DNA of 64,000 nt from Tetmemena sp. SeJ-2015 (GCA_027382625.1 JAJKFJ010022416.1:1-64000), one strand, 5' to 3'. Counted from the first letter of the stretch, positions 12,939 to 23,699 are shown. Made by a program: numbers and translations. Notes: generated by a model from the letters alone, not told the origin.

Positions 12939-13978
12939 TCATCTATTTCCTGCAGACTTAAGTCTCTATCTCACATGTGAAATCCCATTTTATGAATCTT
13001 CGGGATCATAAAATCCAAAATCACTTTGGACCCTATATGTTCCTGGTCCTGGAGTTTCTAAAATATTTAATTGACGAGTTAATTACATTTATTGGTTGTT
13101 TTAAGCTCAGCAAGTCTTCGAGATTTTCCAAAGACTGCAGATCCGTGATGTTTATAAAGTGATGGCTTTGCTTCCATCTGGTAGTATAATAAACGAATAT
13201 GAACTATAAATTTGTAATATAAATATTAGTTAGCAATACATTCCAGGTCCAGGAATCAGCATTTAAAAGATATATTTTTAAATGATTATCATTGAATTGC
13301 GCTGTTCTCTATCATCAAACCTTTTACCACTTCTTGATATGACGATTGCTCCAGATGATTTGAATTTAGAATGGAAAGTGTGTCCATTTTTATTTTCGAG
13401 TGCTGTTTAGCCGTTGTATTATCCAGGACCAGGATATTTTTTAGTCGGGTCATTAAACATGGAAGAATAAGAAGTTGAAGGTCTCATTTACATTATTCCT
13501 TAAAATATTGGGATATTTTTAAATAAAAATGTAATTGAGTAGGCTGCTCCTTGCTTTTCAGAATACTCAAACTTAGCTGTGTAAGCACCTGGTCCTGGAA
13601 TACTCTTGTCTCTAGTGGGATTTTCTTTGATATACACCTGATAAAATAAGTGTTATAATAGCTTACTTTCTCAAACTTGTCTCTAGATACTCCAAATGAA
13701 AATTATCTGGTATCCCGAGTGTTGGGAACGTTATAAAGTTGAGGACTTGGGGCAACTGATTTATTCAGCATGCCCTGAAATCTCTTTCCATAGCCAATTG
13801 AAGTAGATCTCTTAGAGAATGAAGAGGGTATGTTATAAATTTGATCACAGCTAAAATTAAGTTTCTCAAATAAATCTTACTAAGGATTGCTCAGATTGTT
13901 AAATCTTCTTCCTTTCGCAAATGAGTACAGACTTTTGCTTGAGGAAGTGTTCAGAGGAGATATTGCAGAATGCTGCAT
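12939..13978 (-). CDS. Sperm-tail PG-rich repeat (STPG) protein
   Basis: ATG at 13978-13976 (MQHSAISPLNTSSS), TGA at 12941-12939. Spaced Pro-Gly-Pro-Gly-x-Tyr units are visible: a degenerate APSPQLYNVPN, then SIPGPGAYTAK, YPGPGQYNG, IPGPGMYC and ETPGPGTYRVQSDFG, with SIGYGKRF-type linkers. This is the hallmark of STPG/SHIPPO proteins, which bind microtubules in cilia and flagella. A GT...AG intron of about 29 nt fits after FEK (near 13670), and other small interruptions separate the repeats. Length (about 300 residues) is usual for short family members. Neighbours are unrelated. Confidence 0.82.
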
Positions 13979-14329
13979 TTTATTTATAAATAATTTTTAA
14001 TTCTTCCAAAAAACTTGAAATTCGTATTCTTAAATTGATAGAAGTTCAATTAAAATTACTTGAAAAACTAATTAGAGATAGAAATTTGAAGTCAGTCACT
14101 CATTTTACTAAGAGATTTTTCATAAAAAGGAAGCATTAGTTCCTCACTATTTTCTAAGTGATCAAGTAAAATTTTAGATAAATAATTTATTTTAAATAAG
14201 ATGAATTAAATTATACTGTCTAAAAAGATATGTTTCTTTTTTAAATAAGCTAACTCTTGAGAATTATCTTGGATAATTAGTCTGCTAATAAATTTAAAAT
14301 TATTATATGATGAATTATGAAATGTAAGA

Positions 14330-15420
14330 TAAATTTATCTTAGTTGTTCTTTTTAGAACTTGTAACTATGTTATGTGTATTAGAATATTGTTTGGAGTTA
14401 GTCCAATGGTAGTTTAAATCTTGATAGAGAGATTGTAGAGGTTTCCTGGTTATAGGGTTTTGAGTAAATTAGGGATCTTAAGTGGCTCATCTATGTATAA
14501 TATTTCACCGTCAAGAGTTTCGAAGTTTGAATCTTCAGTGTATTTCAAGACTGTTTTGATCATTTACTTATTAAATTCATCTTAGCTGTAGCAAAAGTTT
14601 GAAATGTTTACATCTCTAAAGTGAAGAATCAAAGGATTTAACCCTCTTTCATAAAGAGACTCACTATGGCTAAATATAATTCCATCCTTAGGAATCAATA
14701 TACCCTCCTCAAAAAGGTAAATGTGCTGCATTAGTTTACCAATAATTGCCTTTGCTTATATATCCTCACCACACTCATTATTTTCAGGCATCAATTTTTA
14801 AAATAAGGTACTCAACTAAATTTTTAACTTTGAATCAGAATATATAATCCTATGTTTTTATAAATAATATTCTTGAAGAAAGAGGGAAATCAGAGTAGTC
14901 TAGTCCATTCCAACTCAAAATGTCTAATACATAAATAATGCTATGAGTCTCAACTAGGATACAGTCCAGAACACAATTGCTCTTCAACTTTTATGAACTA
15001 TTTTAGTATATAACACTATTAAATTGATAGAAAAAATAATAAAGTATTTTAGGAGGAATTGTATGTTTTATCTTTGTTTAGCCTGCTTTGAAAGGTGTCT
15101 ATTTAAAAGCCTTAATTGGATCTGAGTATTGTTTAGCTTTCTGATGTGAAAAGCAAGCATCTCATTCCTTCTGGTCAAGCATAGATGAAGAAGTCTGATT
15201 CATTTATGAGTGGCAAGTCTTGAAAGAGAAAGAAATCATGATTTTAGAGTATTTCTGCATACTTCAGCCTATGTTTTATACTATTTTCAACTCGTTTTTC
15301 TCTCTTATTTTTACTTTTATTTGTTACTTTTGTTTCCTCTCTAGATAAAAATGGATCTACTATTTCCATATTCTCTTAAGATTCTAATTCCTCTTCATTC
15401 AGATTAATTGCCGTATTAGA
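14330..15420 (-). CDS. SNUPN: Snurportin-1-like protein
   Basis: Probable start ATG 15369-15367 (MEIVDPFLSREET), though coding-like sequence extends slightly upstream. Snurportin imports m3G-capped snRNPs into the nucleus. After a basic N-terminus come the cap-binding-domain signatures: FFIYA-PEGMRCLLFTSE, NCVLDCILVE, IYVLDILSWNGLDYSDFP and, later, GILIPKDGIIFSHSESLYERG. Order and spacing fit the family. An in-frame TGA at 15177-15175 stands between FFIYA and PEGMRC, where homologues usually carry Arg or Cys. Frame changes near 15040 and 14820 indicate IESs. The C-terminus is uncertain. Confidence 0.8.
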
Positions 15421-16018
15421 AAATTTAAATAATAATTATTGATATGCATTTCAAGTTCTTAAAATAATTATATGAAGAATTCAGAATTAAAATAATTCAA
15501 TTATTAATAAATTATTTTATAATAGAAGGTTTGATGGTTCGTTTAGATTGGAATTTTGAATGTCTGTTTATCTATTGTTGTTATCTTATTTATTATCAAT
15601 AGAATTTGTTTAATGTTCATAAATATTTGAAACTCAAATTTGTATTTAACAATAGGCTATATAAATTAAAAAAGATAGACTGAATTTATATATTAGTTTT
15701 ATATATTTTAATAAAAACTATTCCTAAAAAATATTATAATTATTGAATATTTCCTAGCTTTCATAACATCTTCGAGTGCCTAGTGCTAGCTGAGGATTTA
15801 AGACCTCTCTTAAGTTTGCTAACTTATTTTTGACTCAACAGACATTTAACTCTGGGGGTTGTTCTAATAAAGGAAGTCGAGACAATCATCCATCTAACTA
15901 TCGATTGAAGATTTGTTGCTAAAACCAAAATCCATTTTCAATTCAATTAATTATACTGACTAAAAACTCCCATTAAAAATAGCACTATTATTCTTACAAT
16001 AATAATTGAAATATTTAA
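15421..16018. other. Divergent intergenic region
   Basis: AT-rich DNA between the starts of the snurportin and OGG1 genes. A less AT-rich patch at about 15770-15900 has no convincing frame in either direction. Confidence 0.4.
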
Positions 16019-17223
16019 ATGCAAAAATAAAAGCAATTGCCTTAATTAGTTTGGAGACAGATAAAGGTTTCCCAGAAGGAGTTTAACTTAGAGAATACCC
16101 TCGTAAATGGGCAGTGCTTTAATTGGAGGAAGCTTGCGGACAACCATTATGAAGGAATAGTCTCTGGCTTTTATTATCAGCTCAGAAGAACTAACCAAGA
16201 GTTCATTGAGTTTTATGCCATGTCAAATGAGGAAAGTCATCCATCCAAATCTGAAAAAGTAATTCCTTCAAGCAAAGAAGAGGAAAAAGTATAAGCGAAG
16301 AATTTTCAAATAAATTTTATTTGGCGGAGGAAGAAGAAAAGAAATCTTCCAAAGTAGAAATAAAAACTCCTTCGCCAGAGGAAGTTTTAAAGTCTTACCT
16401 GAATCTAGATGTAAAAGTTGAAGAACTATACTAGTTTTGGGCTTCTAAAGACAAGAGATTTGAATAAATAGCTGAGCCAATCCACGGAGTGAGATGCCTT
16501 AGACAAGACCCTTGGGAGTGCACAGTTTCTTTTATATGCAGTTAGTGCAATAACATAAAGAGAATCACTTAAATGCTAGAGTAGCTGAGACAAACTGTAA
16601 GATAATTGAAGTATGATGTTAAATAGTTTGGATCTCCTATTGGGAAGATAGTTTACGAGAACGGGGAGGAAAAAAGTATTTACAAGTTTCCCACCATAGA
16701 TTAGATGAAGCAAGTTTCAGAATAATAATTGAAATATTTAGATGATATCGTGCCAAATATCTTGTCAAGAATGCGCAAACTTTGAGTGAATTATAATGCT
16801 CACTACTCTTGATGGGATAGGAAATAAAGTTGCTGACTGCATCGCCTTATTTTCTTTGGACTGTGCTAATAGTATTCCTGTGGACACTCATGTATTTTAA
16901 ATCGCCCAAAAACTGGGGTATGTAAAGGGAATTAGTAAAACTTCAAACCTCAATCAGAAGTTATATTTACAGTAAGATTAAATATGTAAGCTATAAATTG
17001 TAATAGAATTGTGGATGCTTTTCGTGACAGGTTTGGAGAAAAGGCAGGGTGGGCTCACTAGATTATGTTCGCAGGCGATCTCAAAAGCTTTTAAGAAAAG
17101 ATAAATGAATCCAAGAAACGGAAATTTGAAGAGATTAGTTCTTCAGGAACTGAAAATTAAACTAAACCAGAAGAAATTTAATAAGACAAGAGGGCAATTA
17201 GGAGCGCTAAAAGAAAAAGATGA
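16019..17223 (+). CDS. OGG1: 8-oxoguanine DNA glycosylase/AP lyase
   Basis: ATG at 16019, TGA at 17221-17223. Removes 8-oxoguanine from DNA. N-terminal domain: LVNGQCFNWRKL and YEGIVSGFYY. Middle: ELYQFWASKDKRFEQIA, GVRCLRQDPWECTVSFICS and NNIKRITQML (the conserved S-N-N-N-I-R-I region). The helix-hairpin-helix reads TLDGIGNKVADCIALFSLD, with the catalytic lysine expected in GNK, followed by IPVDTHVFQIAQKLGY with the catalytic aspartate. C-terminus: RFGEKAGWAHQIMFAGDL and a lysine/arginine-rich tail (a likely NLS). A 39-nt GT...AG intron fits near 16970. Around 16745 and 16795 conserved residues (the GFGY stretch and the segment before LTTLDGIG) are missing or out of frame, so this locus may lack one or two small segments. 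Confidence 0.9.
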
Positions 17224-17569
17224 GGCTCTTTATGATTTAAATAACTTCTCTGTTTTAATGTTAAAGATAAATTCAATTAGACTCTGTAAATTTCGTATCA
17301 TAATTATTTGAATTAAAAGTATAAGTGTTCCTTCAAGAATAATGATTATGGAGCAACTGTTTTAGGGAATGAACTTTATGAGTGATAATGCTTGCAAATA
17401 CCAAATAAAACTGATAAAGTACCTTCCTTGCTCTAAAGTTAACTTGCTTAGTTGCTATTATGGTGATTTACTGATGAATTTTGTTGATGAATAAAATAAT
17501 GAGACAGAAACTGGGAAAGAAACATTTATTGATTAACAAAAGCTGGAGGATGAGCTCATGTGTTCTGAT

Positions 17570-17805
17570 TCAAATAAAATTAAATAACTAAGTAAAAATT
17601 AATTTTGTTTTATAAAATATCTTTATTTTAATGGTGAAAGAGTAGTGAGCTGCTCTCTTACCTTTTCGTTGGATTGTCCTCTTAGTGATTCCAGCCATTC
17701 ATACCCACCCTTTTCACTCAATTTAATCAAACGATATCCAAATTTCATATCTCTCAATTCATTTTAAATCTCTTCATACTACATATAGGACTTTATTTTT
17801 GCCAT
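17570..17805 (-). CDS. Small hypothetical protein
   Basis: ATG at 17805-17803, then MAKIKSYMQYEEIQNEL and EKGGYEWLESLRG. A GT...AG intron of roughly 73 nt after NEK would join a short last exon ending in TGA at 17572-17570, giving about 55 residues. The sequence is charged and helical. No family recognised. The opposite strand is also open here, so strand choice rests on composition and on the divergent arrangement with beta'-COP. Confidence 0.4.
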
Positions 17806-18005
17806 TTAACTATATAAATTAAAACTTAATCCATATAAAGCAAGAAATACTTAAAATTAAATCCCCTTTAATTAAAATAAATACTATTCAATTTATTATC
17901 GATGATTTTCTTTCTATATCTTCCCATAAAAAAAATTTAAACCGAAGGATAAGTAATTATTAAGGAGGAATAGCAAATTATAAATATTTTCCTAGTAAGA
18001 TTAAA

Positions 18006-19420
18006 ATGAAGCTGGAGATAAAGAAGAAGCTGCTAAGTCGTTCAGAGAGAGTAAAGTCAGTTGAACTCCATCCTACCCTTCCCTGGGTCCTCATAGCGCT
18101 CTATGCAGGCAACGTCACCATCTTCGACTACAACTAGCAGACCCAAGTCCGTTCCTTCGAAGTCACCAATAGCCCCGTCCGCTGCGCCAAGTTCGTTGCC
18201 CGCAAACAGTGGATCGTCGTAGGCGCAGACGATACAAAGATTAGAGTGTATAATTACAACACTAGTGAGAAGTTGAAAGTTATTGATGAGCACAATTAAA
18301 AATGCACCCACAACTTCCTTATCTGTTGAGTTGCTCAGATGACTAAACAATTAAGTTGTTTGATTGGGATAAGGGATGGTAGAAGATAAACTCGTATGAG
18401 GATCACGATCATTATATCATGCAAGTTGTTATTAATCCTAAAGATCCTTCAATGTTTGCTAGCGCCTCCCTTGACAAGACAATCAAAATTTGGACAGTGA
18501 CAAACAAGAAGACTAGCGCTAATTACTCTTTAATCGGTCATTAAGCTGGAGTTAATTGCATTGATTTTTGTCAAGGATTCGACCGCCCTCATCTTGTTTC
18601 AGGAGGAGATGAGTTTCAATAGTTTATTATATTGATCTTCAAAATTACTTTTCTTCTTAAAAGATTAGAAAGCGCAGTATCTTTCCATCCTGATCTTGAT
18701 AATTGTAGATAGTGTGATTAACGTTTGGAATGCCATTACATTCAAACTAGAGACTTTTTTGAATTATGGGTTGCAACGTGTTTGGGCAATCAATAATAAC
18801 AAGCCATAAGAATAATGGATATTTTAAATTAAAAAAATAAGCAATTTGATTGAATAAATTATGAGTTTTGATTCATGCTCTGCCTGAGTCAAACTACGTG
18901 GCATTTGGATTTGATGAGGCAACAAATTATTTATTGGTAAAGAAGCCCCTATGGCATCATAATAATTGATTGTTTGGGTTAAGTAGAGCGAAATCCAAAC
19001 CGCTAACCTCAAACTTCTGAGCGATGCTGAACTCAAGGATGCAGAGAAAATTAAACCTATTGTCAAAGATTTAGGCCATATTTATTCACTTAGTCTATTA
19101 AGTTCTCTCCATCAGGAAGATATTTTGCAATTATAACATTGTTGTTTACCAGTACCCTAAGTTCGCAAACACTTCGTTCGGACAAGGAAATGATTTAGTT
19201 TGGGCATTATTCAAACATCTATGCAGTCAAGACAGAAACTGGAGCAGTCAAGATCTACAAGAACTTTTCGAACATGGAATATGAAGATGAATTCTCAAAT
19301 GAGGGTATCTTTGGAGGTAGGTTGCTAGCCATTAAGAGCAAAGAGTTTGTCACTTTCTACGATTGGGAAAACTTCAATGTAATCAGGAGAATTGATGTCA
19401 ATCCACCCAAGAATTAAAAC
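18006..19420 (+). CDS. COPB2: Coatomer beta' subunit, scrambled: first block of odd segments
   Basis: ATG at 18006 ([23 protein letters not shown]). COPI coat subunit with an N-terminal WD40 propeller, acting in Golgi-ER vesicle transport. The block encodes, in order, [113 protein letters not shown] and [17 protein letters not shown]. At seven internal points conserved residues are missing and the frame breaks (18283-18310, 18606-18676, 18691-18714, 18917-18939, 18955-18975, 19121-19149, 19200-19222). Each missing piece is found, with matching pointers, at 21918-22379. A further junction near 19090 is ambiguous (an 8-bp TTA repeat or another small piece). Confidence 0.95.
18803..18881 (+). 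mobile_element. Conventional 79-bp IES within beta'-COP, pointer GCC
   Basis: GCC at 18803-18805 and at 18882-18884. Excision joins AINNNKP to [12 protein letters not shown] in frame, as expected for the coatomer family. Unlike its neighbours, this gap does not need a segment from elsewhere. Confidence 0.75.
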
Positions 19421-19516
19421 TTAAATTTTTTAAAATTGCTGATTTTAAATATGTTAAGAATCCAATTAAAACATAATAAAATTAATAACATTAACTTGAA
19501 AAAATATATCATATTA

Positions 19517-20947
19517 ATGGAAAAATCTTAAGTCATATAAACAAAGGCAAGACTTCATAAATATCTCAGACTCCTAGTTTACTCTTATCTCAAGTTCCCA
19601 GAGTTGATAGATATAGGGTTGCTTTCTAAAGGTGAGAGGCAAAATATTTTGGAGTCTCAATATTTGCAAGAGAACGACTACTTAGTAAGAATGAATATGA
19701 GGACAGAAATAAATAGATAAATAAAAAAGAAGAAGTATTATTTCGATGCAAAAACAATAGGTTCTTTGAAGTATAAGCTGTTTAATAGACTAGATCTGTT
19801 TTACAATATTAATTTCTTGCAATGCGATGAGTAAATGTCTTAGTTCTTTTTGAATTCTTGTAGAAGCACCTAATGAGAAATAAGACTTGATTTTACAGGC
19901 TCAGGATTTGTATTTCATACGATATTCCCTTTAGACGTATTACTTGCTTGCGAAAATGTGAAACTAATGTCCTTGCTGCTTTTGTCTTGCTAATTGAGTT
20001 TAAGATATTTGTTGTCTCTTATTCAGAAGTCCACTCTCAAAATTGACTTATAGTACTCCTTTCTATCAAGTCATTGATACAATTTGGGAGATGAAATAGT
20101 TTTATCCTTAAATCCTAATCTCAGAGTAAATTTATTTTACTTCAGATTTGAAAAACTGAATGCTGCTGAGACAAAAGGAATGCTTAAGTTATTCACTCAC
20201 GTTTGGTCTCTAACATTAAGAAGCGAAGACACTCTCTTTGTCTCTCCAGATGAATTCTCTGAGAGTCTTTTCAATCTAGAACATATTTCAGTTCATTTTA
20301 GTGAGAACTATGAAAACTTGAACTAAAGCAATCTAAATAGATTTATTGAGAGAATTGCCATCCCTGCCAAAAGGTTAACGAATATTGAGCTTATGTTTAA
20401 TCATTAAAGATAGATAGGAATGTAAGCCAAATAAATCACAATTTTTTATAGCAAAATTTTTGAAATTCCTTCGTTCAATGCTAACTCAAATAGCTCCTAT
20501 TAAGCTCAAAGCATTCCCTTCCAGCTCAAAATTTCTCAAAACAATCAAATTTGGCTTGAAGAACTCTTAAAAGGAATAAAAAATGTGTTAAATTGCGTAC
20601 CTCAAGATGTGACATTAAAATTCTATACACTAGTTTTAGAACATCGTTTGTTACCCTTATTCGAATCAGAGGATTAAATAGAGGAGATGGGATCTGGGGA
20701 TGAGTTTGTTTTGATTGATGAAGTTCCATCTTTTAAATATAAAGAAGAGGGGCAAGAAACAGAATTTTCTTTAAGCTTTGAGTATAAAACAATATCTAAA
20801 CTTAATGGATAATTTGAAAACGCTTATTTCTTCATCACTGTAGAATGGAATAGCGGCCGATTTGTTATTGAAGCTCTAAATCTTAACACATTATATGAAA
20901 TTGGAAATAGAAGCTACAAGATAGAATGCAGGATAAGAAAAGATTGA
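19517..20947 (+). CDS. Hypothetical leucine-rich protein nested in the beta'-COP locus
   Basis: ATG at 19517, TGA at 20945-20947, about 476 residues in one frame with no IES or intron. It contains many TAA/TAG codons read as Gln and two in-frame TGA codons (19874-19876 and 20075-20077) at positions that read naturally as Trp (STQ-W-EIRLDF, SSH-W-YNLGDEI). Regularly spaced leucines (LTLRSEDTLFVSPDEFSESL, NLEHISVHFSENYENL, RLTNIELMF) suggest degenerate leucine-rich repeats. No signal peptide or membrane span. The gene lies between the first and second blocks of beta'-COP segments on the same strand. Function unknown. Confidence 0.7.
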
Positions 20948-21104
20948 TACAAAACGTAAAATTTAGCTGCATAGATTCAGTTACACAATTGTTTTCTTAT
21001 CATAATGTTAAATTTAAATATAATCTATAGAATAATTTAGTGTAATGGCATTAATTTATTTAGAAATAGAGGTTTAGAATGTCTAATAAAAAATTGATAT
21101 TAAA

Positions 21105-21867
21105 TTTTAGTCTATTGGAGTGAGAATGGACAGAGTCTTGTATTAGCTCTTGAGGACACATTCTACTTGTTGTAGTATAATCACGACCAGGTGGAGATGG
21201 CTTTGAGAAAGATTTATTTGTTGTTTTAAGTTGCAAGCAGGCTCTGGGGATGCTGAGGAGGATGGAATTGAGGACGCATTCACTTTCTTAGAGGAGTTCA
21301 ATGAAACCATTTTATTTTTATCACTAACCTTTAAATACTGAAGATTGGGTTAAGTCTTTTATTAAATGGTTTAGTGGAGTATGAAGAATAAGTCTTCATT
21401 AACTAGAAGGGCATAATTAACTACATGATTGGCAAATGACTTAGCTACGACTCAAAGCAGAGCAGGTTGTACTTGATTGACAAGTCCTTGAACATAATAT
21501 CCTATGCTCTCCTGATTGAACTTGTCAACTTCCAGTCAGCCATTTTAAGTGACGATTTACACGGAGCAGAGTAATTCTTCAGAGATATCCCTGAAACTTT
21601 CCACTCTAAGCTTGCCAAGTTTTTGGAAGCCAACAATCAAATGGAACTCTAAATACGGACGTATTATCCTGACAAGGACCATAAGTTTGAACTAGCTCTT
21701 AATTTGAACAAGATTGAGGCGGCATTCAACATAGCGGAAGAACAGACTTCGGTAGAAAAGTGGAAGAAGGTTTATATGCATAGTTCTTTTGAGTTAGCAG
21801 AGAAATGCTTCGAAAAGAGTTAGGACTTTAACAGTCTGTTCCTCTTTTACAGTTCATATGGAGACTC
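21105..21867 (+). CDS. COPB2: Coatomer beta' subunit: second block of odd segments
   Basis: Continues the protein after [28 protein letters not shown], then EEDGIEDAFTFLEEFNE, NGLVEYEEQVF, INYMIG, SKQSRLYLIDKSLNIISY, FRDIPETFHSKLAKFLEANN, DHKFELALNLNKIEAAFNIA, WKKVYMHSSFELAEKCFEKS and LFLFYSSYGDS. These match the second-propeller and helical-solenoid part of beta'-COP in order. A missing stretch between 21428-21435 (ATTGGCAA) and 21444-21451 (GCTACGAC) is supplied by the piece at 22657-22719. A second gap, before NGLVEY, is probably supplied by 22606-22645, but I could not fix its pointers. The block ends at the 10-bp pointer ATGGAGACTC (21858-21867). Confidence 0.93.
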
Positions 21868-21917
21868 ACACTAATTAAATTAATCTATATTTATATTAAG
21901 ATTATGTTATTTTAGAG

Positions 21918-22719
21918 TTGATGAGCACAACGACTTCATTAGATATTTGGCAGTCCACCCATCAATAATTTATTACTCTTTCATGATATGGCAATACTAT
22001 TTGAGAGATGATGGACACGTGAAGGTTTGGGACTACCAAACTAAGTAATGCCTCTTCACTTTTGATTAAGGGCACACCGACAACGTAAGCGCATATAATA
22101 ATTAACTTGATCTGCCAATCCTTATGTCTGCTGGAGAAGATAGTGCAAATATTAGGCAACCATGGTTATCAAGATTGGTATATATCTCCTACCATCATTC
22201 AACAATGGCAAGATTGTTTCATTTAAGCCACTCTGAGACTTTAAAATAATTCGTACAAATGTTAATTTGAAGACCTTCCCTTAGTGTATTGTTATTTTGC
22301 GATATGTGGGGATAATGACTTTGTGGTTTACGTTGACATACTTAATTGGGCATCTGTTAACCAATCTCAAAACATCTATCCAAAATCTTCTCTTTCAAAA
22401 ATATATATCTTCTAGTCCCATCAAATCTTTAATCAATCAAACATTCATCTATTCATCATTTTAAAATAAGGAACTTTTCAGAACATAAGGCATTCAAGAC
22501 TACTTAATTAAACATAATTAACAAGTCTATAAATCATATTTATTATATAATTTAATCACTTTCTTTATATTTAATGCAAGACTAACTTCTCAAATTAAAA
22601 CAGAAAATATGGAGTATGGATCAGCAATGAATGCTTCGTCTTCAACACACATCATTATTGGCAACAAGATAATGAAACTTACAAACACAGACAAGAAATA
22701 CTTCATACTCGGCTACGAC
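21918..22719 (+). other. COPB2: Cluster of even beta'-COP segments (scrambled MDSs)
   Basis: Short coding pieces, same strand and in protein order, each ending in repeats shared with the gaps in the odd blocks: A 21918-21961 (DFIRYLAVHP; pointers TTGATGAGCACAA and CACCCA), B 22005-22093 (GHVKVWDYQTKQCLFTF; GAGATGA, AAGCGCA), C 22108-22145 (LPILMSAGEDS; TGATCT, AGATAGTG), D 22154-22180 (TMVIKIG; AGGCAAC, ATTGGTA), E 22193-22219 (FNNGKIV; CATCAT, GATTGTTT), G 22293-22331 (CGDNDFVVY; TATTTTGC, GTTTAC), H 22346-22379 (SVNQSQNIY; TTGGGCAT, AAACATCTAT), J about 22606-22645 (GVWISNECFVFN; pointers unresolved), I 22657-22719 (NKIMKLTNTDKKYFILGY; ATTGGCAA, GCTACGAC). Joining them restores the expected WD40 sequence. 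Confidence 0.93.
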
Positions 22720-22803
22720 CATAAACTACACATATTTAAAATAGGAACTCGCTTTCTAGATAACTCCTGACAACTATATTATAATAAGATATTAAAACAA
22801 CTG

Positions 22804-23064
22804 AAATATTTTCCTAGTAAGATTAAAATGAAGCTGGAGATAAAGAAGAAGCTGCTGAGTCGTTCAGAGCGAGTAAAATCAGTTGAACTCCACCCCACCC
22901 TTCCCTGGGTCCTCATAGCGCTATATGCAGGCAACGTCACCATCTTCGATTACAACTAGTAGACTCAAGTCCGTTCCTTCGAAGTCACTAACAGCCCCGT
23001 CCGTTGCGCCAAGTTTGTCGCCCGCAAACAGTGGATCGTCGTAGGCGCAGACGATACCAAAATC
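22804..23064 (+). repeat. COPB2: Second copy of the first beta'-COP segment (5' UTR plus exon start)
   Basis: Repeats 17982-18240 (the ATG is at 22828 versus 18006), including about 24 bp of upstream DNA. Roughly a dozen substitutions are visible in the coding part and all are synonymous (for example CTA/CTG, AGA/CGA, CAT/CAC, TTC/TTT). After the shared DDTKI end it runs into AT-rich DNA rather than into the next segment. It could be an alternative first MDS or the start of a paralogue. Confidence 0.9.
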
Positions 23065-23229
23065 CTAACATTTTATAAAGGAAAGTTTTTTCAAAATTAT
23101 TAAGATTAATTATTCCATACTCGAAGTTTTTCAATAATGCAATATGATAAGAAAGTAAAATAAGGTTGGAGATATTGCACTTATGGCGGGTTCTTTTGAG
23201 ATAAAGTAGGAAAACTGTAATTGAGTAAG

Positions 23230-23670
23230 ATGGAGACTCGGAAGGATTACAAAGACTTGCAGAGAATGCAGAGAGAAGCGGAAAGTACAACTTATTTATT
23301 TAACGTGGCATTCCAAGCTGCATACTTGCTTGCTGATGCAGATCGCTGTGTCAATATTCTAGTTAAGTCAAAAAGAATCGCTGAAGCTGCTTTCTTTTCC
23401 AGAGCATACTGCCCTAGCAGAATACAAGAAGTAACCAAAATCTGGGAAGAGACCCTCAAGCTCAAATAACTCCCTTTCTAACCTGAGGACCTTAGCAAAT
23501 TAGAAGCATAGTCAGAATTATTCTTGGAATCTTAAATTTTTATCTCTAAACATCGAGTAGCTGTTGAGATCATCTCATTATGACTAAGACAAAAAGGGAT
23601 CAGCCGATTAGTATGAATAACTTAAAGAGATCTACTACTCTGATTCAATCTCAGCAAGCCAGGAAGAATG
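23230..23670 (+). CDS. COPB2: Coatomer beta' subunit: C-terminal block
   Basis: Begins at the second copy of pointer ATGGAGACTC (23230-23239), which joins FYSSYGDS to EGLQRLAENAERSGKYN. It continues FNVAFQAAYLLADADRCV, LVKSKRIAEAAFFSRAYCPS and IWEETLKLK, then a less conserved acidic tail ending about 23670. The ATTTATTT stretch near 23295 carries a 4-bp surplus that must be lost to keep the frame (NLFNVAF). The C-terminal solenoid matches beta'-COP of other eukaryotes. The last residues are uncertain because of a frame change near 23575. Confidence 0.9.
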
Positions 23671-23699
23671 ATTAATTTTATCACTATTCAAATTATTTC

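Noticed and set aside
17345..17640. Plus-strand open frame after OGG1
   Set aside because: Open only because TAR is sense. OGG1 already stops at 17223, and the minus strand over the same interval gives a more protein-like product with a sensible start.
9022..20077. In-frame TGA as selenocysteine
   Set aside because: The positions are not redox centres, several unrelated proteins are involved, and no stem-loop was apparent. Trp or context-dependent sense use is simpler.
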